Source: an uncultured Rhodospirillaceae bacterium
GTDB taxonomy: Bacteria; Pseudomonadota; Alphaproteobacteria; Reyranellales; Reyranellaceae
DNA: 64,000 nt
Reading direction: 5' to 3'
Assembly (NCBI GenBank): GCA_945952105.1
Contig: CAMFGZ010000022.1
Coordinates: forward strand, 1-64,000
A program made the position numbers and the translations under genes. Of this stretch, positions 58,876 through 64,000 are shown piece after piece. The notes below the pieces were generated by a model. The model ran no database searches and was not told the origin of the DNA. It was given only the letters and a program-made list of their open reading frames with translations. Numbering within the stretch: the stretch's first letter is position 1; each line of letters opens with the position of its first letter.

Positions 58876-60216
58876 ATGATTCGTTCGATCACGCGTCGCC
58901 GTGCGTTGCAGGGCGTTGCCCTGGGCGGCCTTGCCGCGCCGATGCTCAACACCGTCACCGCCTATGCCCAGAGCGGCGCCTTCAACTGGCAGCGCTTCAA
59001 GGGTCAGACGGTCGAGGTGCTGATGGAGACGGGCCCGCGCGCCGATCTGATGAAGAAATACCAGAAGGAATTCCTCGACCAGACCGGCATCAAGCTCGGC
59101 ATCGAGGTGATCCCGGAGCAGCAGGCGCGCCAGAAGGTGGCGATCGAGTTGAATTCGGGCAAGCCGAGCTTCGACCTGTTCAACTTCGCCTTCCACGTCC
59201 AGAAGCGCCAGTTCGAGAAGGCCGGCTGGCTGCTCGAGATCACCGACTGGCTCAAGGATCCGCAGATGATGCCGGCCGAGTACGAACTCGGCGACGTCTC
59301 CAAGCTCGGCATGAGCTTCGCCACCACCTCGGACGGCAAGATCAACGCACTGCCGATCCTCTGCGACTACTTCATGGTCTATTACAACAAGGACCTGTTC
59401 GCGAAGAAGGGCATCGCCTTCCCCAAGACGCTCGACGAGATGATGGTCGCCGCGGCCGCGCTCAACGATCCGTCGGCCGGCATCTCGGGATTCGTGGGCC
59501 GCGGCGTGCGCAATGCCAATGTCGTGCTGTGGACGCAGCTCCTCTCCGGTTGGGGCCAGGAGACGGTTACGGGCAAGCCGCTGCGCCTCATCACCGATAC
59601 GCCCGACGCCATCGCCTCGGCCGAATACTACAAGAAGCTTCTGTCGTCCTACGGTCCGGCCGGCATCGCCGGCTTCAACTGGAACGAGGCGCAGGGTCTC
59701 TTCATGCAAGGCAAGGCGGCCATGTGGATCGACGCCACGGGCTTCGCGGCGCCGGTCGAGGACAAGACCAAGAGCCGCGTGGTGGGCAAGGTGGGGTACG
59801 GCCTGCCGCCGTCCGGCCCCAAGGGCCACGGTTCGGTGACCTTCGGCACGGGCATGGCGATCCCCAAGGCGGCCGCGCACAAGGAGGCGGCCTACTACAC
59901 GATGCTCTGGATGACCGGCCGTACCATGGCCGGCCGCATGCTGCAGGTCGGCGGCGGTATTCCCTTCCGCACGGCGCCGCTGAAGGATCCGGCCGTCCTG
60001 TCGACGCTCACCATCCCGCGCGAATGGGCCGAGTGCGCCGCGGGGTGCGCCCCCATCAGCATGCCGGGCCTGCCGGTGATCGTGCCGGTGACGGAGTTCC
60101 GCGACGTCATCGGCACCGCGCTGACCAACCTGCTGGGCGGCGCCGATCCGGCGGCCGAGATGAAGCGCGCCACGGCTGAGTTCAAGCCGGTCCTCGACAA
60201 GAGCGAGGCGAGCTGA
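58876..60216 (+). CDS. ABC sugar transporter substrate-binding protein (family 1)
   Basis: A 446-residue extracellular binding protein with a Tat-type signal (SITRRRALQGVALGG, ending AYAQ). GGAGGAA precedes the ATG at 58876. The mature part has the maltose/glycerol-phosphate-binding pattern (FDLFNFAFHVQ, GKAAMWIDATGF). It heads a set of two inner-membrane permeases. The sugar cannot be named. Confidence 0.88.
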   Translation: MIRSITRRRALQGVALGGLAAPMLNTVTAYAQSGAFNWQRFKGQTVEVLMETGPRADLMKKYQKEFLDQTGIKLGIEVIPEQQARQKVAIELNSGKPSFDLFNFAFHVQKRQFEKAGWLLEITDWLKDPQMMPAEYELGDVSKLGMSFATTSDGKINALPILCDYFMVYYNKDLFAKKGIAFPKTLDEMMVAAAALNDPSAGISGFVGRGVRNANVVLWTQLLSGWGQETVTGKPLRLITDTPDAIASAEYYKKLLSSYGPAGIAGFNWNEAQGLFMQGKAAMWIDATGFAAPVEDKTKSRVVGKVGYGLPPSGPKGHGSVTFGTGMAIPKAAAHKEAAYYTMLWMTGRTMAGRMLQVGGGIPFRTAPLKDPAVLSTLTIPREWAECAAGCAPISMPGLPVIVPVTEFRDVIGTALTNLLGGADPAAEMKRATAEFKPVLDKSEAS

Positions 60217-60253
60217 CGACGAAGTCGTCGATCCCGGGCTGAGCGAGGGACCA

Positions 60254-61162
60254 TTGGCGGGCGTAGAGTCGACAATAGCGGCAGGGACGCGGGCGGCGGG
60301 AGAACGCCGGCTGCGTCCTTATCTGCTCTTCATCTGGCCGGCGCTGATCGTCAGCTCGGCGGTGATCATCTTTCCGTGGATGTTCACGATCTGGATGAGC
60401 CTCAACGACTGGCATATCGGCAGCAAGCAGGTCTTCATCGGCCTCGACAACTACATCGCCCTGGCCGGCAACAGGCGCTTCCTGGAGTCGATAGGCCATA
60501 CCATCTACTTCACGATCCTGGCCGTTGCCCTGCCGATGGTGCTGGGCACGGTTTCCGCCCTGGTGTTCCACAAGAAGTTTCGCGGGCGCGGCTTCTTCCG
60601 AACGCTGTTCATCATGCCGATGATGGCGACGCCGGTCGCGGTGTCGCTGATCTGGACCATGATGTTCCACCCGCAGCTCGGCGTGCTGAACTATTTCCTG
60701 AGCCTGGCCGGCCTGCCGCCGTCGGAGTGGGTCTATTCGCCGAACACGGTGATTCCCAGCCTGATCCTGGTCGAGATCTGGCTGTGGACGCCGTTCGTCA
60801 TGATCATCGTGCTGGGCGGCCTCGCTTCCCTGCCGACCGAGCCCTACGAAGCGGCGCTGATCGACGGCGCCAGCCAGTGGCAGATGTTCTGGAAGATCAC
60901 CTATCCGCTGGTGTTGCCGTTCCTGGTCGTCGCGCTGATCATGCGCACCATCGACGCATTGAAGGTCTTCGAGACCATCTGGGTGATCTCCAACGGCGGG
61001 CCCGGCACGGCCTCCGAAGTGCTGAACGTCTATCTCTATGCGCAGGCCTTCGCCTATAATCAGGTCGGAACCGCCTCTGCCGTCGTCGTCGTATTCTTCG
61101 CCATCATCGTGGCGCTGTCGCTGGTGCTGCTGTGGGCGCGCCAGAAGGCCAAGTGGAACTGA
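60254..61162 (+). CDS. ABC sugar transporter permease (MalF/UgpA type)
   Basis: A 302-residue permease with six predicted helices and the EAA loop (EPYEAALIDGASQWQMFWKITYP, shown as YEAALIDGASQ plus MFWKITYP) that couples to the ATPase. It starts with TTG at 60254 after GAGGGA, 37 bp from the binding protein. It pairs with the next permease. Confidence 0.88.
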   Translation: MAGVESTIAAGTRAAGERRLRPYLLFIWPALIVSSAVIIFPWMFTIWMSLNDWHIGSKQVFIGLDNYIALAGNRRFLESIGHTIYFTILAVALPMVLGTVSALVFHKKFRGRGFFRTLFIMPMMATPVAVSLIWTMMFHPQLGVLNYFLSLAGLPPSEWVYSPNTVIPSLILVEIWLWTPFVMIIVLGGLASLPTEPYEAALIDGASQWQMFWKITYPLVLPFLVVALIMRTIDALKVFETIWVISNGGPGTASEVLNVYLYAQAFAYNQVGTASAVVVVFFAIIVALSLVLLWARQKAKWN

Positions 61163-61166
61163 GCCG

Positions 61167-62009
61167 ATGGCGATGACGCTCCGCACCCGCCGCAAGGTTC
61201 GCAGGGCCGTCGACAAGGTCGCGTTGGCGGTCTCGGTTGCCGTGCTTCTGGCGCCCTGCCTGTTCGTCTTCTTCTGGATGCTGTCGCTGTCGCTCAAGTA
61301 CGACATCGACAACACCGCCTGGCCGCCGGTCTTCTGGCCAGAGGAACCGACCCTCGAGAACTTCGCCAAGGTGTTCGAGGAAAGCCCGATGTTCCTCTAT
61401 TTCTGGAACTCGGTGCAGGTCACGGGCTCGGCGACGCTGGTCGCGCTGCTGCTCGGTGTGCCGGCGGGCTACGGCATCGCCAAGGCGCGCGCCCACAAGA
61501 TGGCGGCGGTGCTCCTGCTCAGCCGCATGACTCCGGGCCTTTCCTACCTGATCCCGCTCTTCACCCTCTTCCAGATGCTGGGCATGATCGGCACGGTCTG
61601 GCCGATCGCGCTCACCCACATGGTAATCACCCTGCCCATCGTGGTGTGGATCATGATCGGCTTCTTCGAGACGCAGCCTCACGAACTGGAGGAGGCGGCC
61701 CGCATCGACGGCGCCACGCTGTGGCAGGCCTTCCTCTACGTCGCGCTGCCGCTGGCGCGGCCCGGCATCGTGGTCGGCGCGATCCTGGCCTTCATCTCGT
61801 CGTGGAACAATTTCATCTTCGGCGCCGTCTTTGCCGGCCGCACGACGCGCACCATGCCGGTCGCCGTCTACAACATGCTGACCTTCGAGAGTTTCGCCTG
61901 GGGGCCGCTCGCGGCGGCGGCCATCATCGTGATGCTGCCGGTCATCGTGCTCACGATCATCATCCAGAAGGAAATCGTGCAGGGCCTGTCGGCGGGTGGC
62001 GTGAAATAG
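61167..62009 (+). CDS. ABC sugar transporter permease (MalG/UgpE type)
   Basis: A 280-residue permease with six predicted helices. The EAA-type loop ELEEAARIDGATLWQAF and the following VALPLARPGI are characteristic of MalG. Start ATG 61167 lies 4 bp after the previous stop. It completes the transmembrane channel. The ATP-binding subunit is not encoded next to it, so a shared MsmK/UgpC-type ATPase from elsewhere is likely. Confidence 0.88.
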   Translation: MAMTLRTRRKVRRAVDKVALAVSVAVLLAPCLFVFFWMLSLSLKYDIDNTAWPPVFWPEEPTLENFAKVFEESPMFLYFWNSVQVTGSATLVALLLGVPAGYGIAKARAHKMAAVLLLSRMTPGLSYLIPLFTLFQMLGMIGTVWPIALTHMVITLPIVVWIMIGFFETQPHELEEAARIDGATLWQAFLYVALPLARPGIVVGAILAFISSWNNFIFGAVFAGRTTRTMPVAVYNMLTFESFAWGPLAAAAIIVMLPVIVLTIIIQKEIVQGLSAGGVK

Positions 62010-62075
62010 CAAATTCGGTCCATCCTGAAAAAGAATGCGGGTTCGGGCTTCCGGTTCGCCGCCGCACCGTTCACA

Positions 62076-63446
62076 ATGCGGTCGGGGAGAGGGACACTTG
62101 TTGGAGTATCGCTGTTGTCGGTGCGCCGTCCCGCGTTCGCGTCGTTCCTTTTGGCGACGCTATTTCTTTCGACTCCGTCTCTCGCGCAAGTCACCGATGC
62201 AAAGCGCGCCTCCTACCGGGCGGCTTTCGAGGAGACGCTACGCCAGCCCGACAATGCCGAAGTCCTTCTGAAATACGCGCAGGCCGCCACGGCGGCCGAG
62301 GATTACGAAGGCGCGATCACCGCCTACGAGCGTTTCCTCGTCATCGACGCCGACCAGCCCCGCGTGAAGTTCGAACTGGGCGTCCTGTACTACAAGCTCA
62401 AATCCTACGATGCGGCGCGGACCTATTTCGATCAGGCCAGGACTTCGGCCAAGGCCAGTGCGGACGTCGCCGAGCGGTCGTCGGAGTTCATCCGCGACAT
62501 CGACCGGCGCTGGGGCCCGTCGCGCCTTACCGGTGAATTCGTGGCCGGCATCCGCTACTCCGACAATCCAGCCAGCCTGCCGACCGGCACCCTGCAGTCC
62601 TACGGTGCGACGGTCGTGCCCAATCCCACGTTCCAGCGGCGCAGCGACTTTGCCTTCATCGGCGCCGCGTCGCTCAGCCACCGCTATGATTTCGGGCGCC
62701 AGGACAGCGGCACGCTGGAGACGGATTTCTCCTTCTACACCGCCAAGCAGTTCCAGGTGACGTCTGCCGACGTGATGCTGATCGATCTCGGGGTCGGTCC
62801 GCGCATGGAATTGGTCGACGGTCCGCTGAGCGGCGTGCAGCTCAAGCCCTTCGTCAGCGGCCGCTACATCACCGTCGGCAACCTGCCGACCTACTGGGCG
62901 TGGGGCGCCGGTCTCGAAGCCTCGGTGCCGGTGGCCGACAAGGTGCGCGCGGGCGTCGTGGTGTTGGGGCAGCGACGAGACTTCGTCGACAACGCCGCCG
63001 TGCCGTTCAATTCCCAGAACTCGGGCAATAACGGGACGGTGGCGGCCAACCTTCGTGCAGAGCTGACGCCGAATATCGAGGCGTCGCTGGGCGGCAACTA
63101 CACGCGCTACATCGCGATGACCGGCTTCCAGAGCTATGGCGAGGCGGGTGTCGGCGGCTCGCTGACCCTGCGGTTCGAGGATCCGGTGGGTATAAACGGC
63201 CGCAAATGGACCCTGGCGGGCAATGCGGCGCTGGCTTTTGCGACCTACGACCAGCCGGACCCGTTCATCCAGCCGGGAACCGTTCGAAGCCAGACGGACG
63301 TCAATCTCGGTTTGCTGCTGTCGGTCCCGCTGGACGACCGCCTGACGCTGGTTGGCCAGACGACCTATTTCCAACGTTCCGCCTCAATCAACAATTACAG
63401 CTTCAATTCGTTCAGCAGCCTTCTGGGCATTGGCTGGCGATTCTGA
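62076..63446 (+). CDS. Outer-membrane protein with N-terminal TPR and C-terminal beta-barrel
   Basis: A 456-residue protein. A signal peptide (SFLLATLFLSTPSLAQ) is followed by about two to three TPR units (about 40-130). A barrel-like region of alternating strands fills about 150-456 and ends in WRF, the terminal aromatic used by BAM. The architecture resembles surface-lipoprotein-assembly-modifier (Slam)-like proteins. The N-terminus is uncertain (start between 62076 and about 62121). The FecR-domain gene starts 11 bp downstream, so they form an operon. Confidence 0.72.
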   Translation: MRSGRGTLVGVSLLSVRRPAFASFLLATLFLSTPSLAQVTDAKRASYRAAFEETLRQPDNAEVLLKYAQAATAAEDYEGAITAYERFLVIDADQPRVKFELGVLYYKLKSYDAARTYFDQARTSAKASADVAERSSEFIRDIDRRWGPSRLTGEFVAGIRYSDNPASLPTGTLQSYGATVVPNPTFQRRSDFAFIGAASLSHRYDFGRQDSGTLETDFSFYTAKQFQVTSADVMLIDLGVGPRMELVDGPLSGVQLKPFVSGRYITVGNLPTYWAWGAGLEASVPVADKVRAGVVVLGQRRDFVDNAAVPFNSQNSGNNGTVAANLRAELTPNIEASLGGNYTRYIAMTGFQSYGEAGVGGSLTLRFEDPVGINGRKWTLAGNAALAFATYDQPDPFIQPGTVRSQTDVNLGLLLSVPLDDRLTLVGQTTYFQRSASINNYSFNSFSSLLGIGWRF

Positions 63447-63457
63447 GGAGCGGTGAG

Positions 63458-64000
63458 ATGTCGTCGCGAAAATCACGCGTTGTCTTTCTGACGGTCCTGC
63501 TGCCGGTGGCCTTCGCCACCGCAACCTTCACCCCGGTTTCGGCGCAGAACGTGGGCGTGACCACCGCGGCGAGCGGCGATCCGCGCGGCACGCCACCGTC
63601 GCTGCCCACGCGGACGCTGCGAGTCGGCATCGACGTGGTCGGCAACGAGCGCGTTACCACCGGCGCCGCCGATCGCGCGCATCTCGTCTTCCTCGATGGC
63701 TCGGGTCTCACGGTCGGCGCCAATAGTGAAGTGGTGATCGACAAGTTCGTCTACGATCCCAATCGCACCGTGGGCGACCTCACTGTCAACGTGACCAAGG
63801 GCGCTTTCCGGTTCGTGGGCGGCGCGATCAGCAAGAAGAGCGACGTGATCATCCGCACGCCCAGCGCCCATATCGGCGTGCGCGGCGGCATCGCGACGGT
63901 GACGGTGAGTGCCGACGGCTCGACCACGGCGACCTTCCTGTTCGGCGACCGCATGACCGCGAGCAATGCCGCCGGCACGCAGCGCGCCGTGCGCTACGGT
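63458..64000 (+). CDS. FecR-domain exported protein (partial, runs off the right edge)
   Basis: At least 181 residues; no stop before the window ends. It begins MSSRKSRVVFLTVLLP with a signal peptide ending PVSAQ, then a FecR-like domain (HLVFLDGSGLTVGANSEVVI, VNVTKGAFRFVGG, and a C-terminal IRTPSAHIGVRG). The RTPxAxxGVRG motif is the FecR/FecR-like signature of peptide-scaffold domains. GAGGAG precedes the ATG. It is co-transcribed with the TPR/barrel protein and probably works with it in the envelope. Confidence 0.8.
   Translation, partial: MSSRKSRVVFLTVLLPVAFATATFTPVSAQNVGVTTAASGDPRGTPPSLPTRTLRVGIDVVGNERVTTGAADRAHLVFLDGSGLTVGANSEVVIDKFVYDPNRTVGDLTVNVTKGAFRFVGGAISKKSDVIIRTPSAHIGVRGGIATVTVSADGSTTATFLFGDRMTASNAAGTQRAVRYG

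Noticed and set aside
1..64000. CRISPR arrays, insertion sequences, prophage or integrase genes
   Set aside because: No regularly spaced repeats, transposase, integrase or phage structural genes are present.

Overview
The window is high-GC, densely packed bacterial chromosome with no rRNA, tRNA, CRISPR, prophage or insertion sequence that I can see. Class I lysyl-tRNA synthetase, two Bug/TctC-type tricarboxylate-binding proteins, a BVMO, CaiB/BaiF CoA transferase, several SDRs, Tat-like RRR signal peptides and short AGGAG ribosome sites suggest a free-living alphaproteobacterium, perhaps a soil Rhodospirillales/Hyphomicrobiales lineage such as Reyranella. This lineage call is inference from gene content.

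Layout. 0-2 kb: dihydrodipicolinate-synthase-family aldolase divergent from a LysR regulator. 2-6 kb: PAT-type acetyltransferase, convergent with a PPK2-Orn/Lys/Arg decarboxylase operon. 6-13 kb: PRISE-type reductase, Bug binding protein, small secreted proteins, SDR, D-2-hydroxyacid dehydrogenase, TPR protein, Gly-rich exported protein. 13-19 kb: XPD/DinG-type Fe-S helicase, truncated MFS transporter, class I LysRS, ureidoglycolate lyase. 19-24 kb: two TetR regulators with SDRs and a sterol-desaturase-family protein, ketopantoate-reductase-like protein. 24-28.5 kb: small envelope proteins, an ion channel, a Baeyer-Villiger monooxygenase. 28.6-34 kb: D-aminoacylase-type amidohydrolase, type III polyketide synthase with ICMT-like methyltransferase, and a glutaminase fused to STAS and cyclic-nucleotide-binding domains. 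34-44 kb: PAS/GAF hybrid histidine kinase, BCAT, EamA permease, a probable aldarate pair (DHDPS family plus UxaA/GarD family), cold-shock protein, acetyltransferase and a frameshifted amidase. 44-49.4 kb: four-gene operon of a class III cyclase, a methyltransferase, a fused binding protein/permease and a second permease. 49-58 kb: enoyl-reductase-like SDR, SodC, D-cysteine desulfhydrase, exported MsrA, Bug protein, AsmA, CoA transferase. 58-64 kb: ABC sugar importer (binding protein and two permeases, no ATPase in view), then a TPR/beta-barrel outer-membrane protein with a FecR-domain protein running off the right edge.

The strongest candidates for unusual biology are the glutaminase-STAS-cNMP fusion next to the hybrid kinase, the cyclase-methyltransferase-transporter operon that could supply a cyclic nucleotide signal, the TPR/barrel-FecR pair, and several palindromic regulatory elements: a TetR operator, an SD-sequestering hairpin, a leader with alternative hairpins, and two copies of a dispersed inverted-arm repeat. 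No single locus is convincingly a wholly new system from sequence alone.
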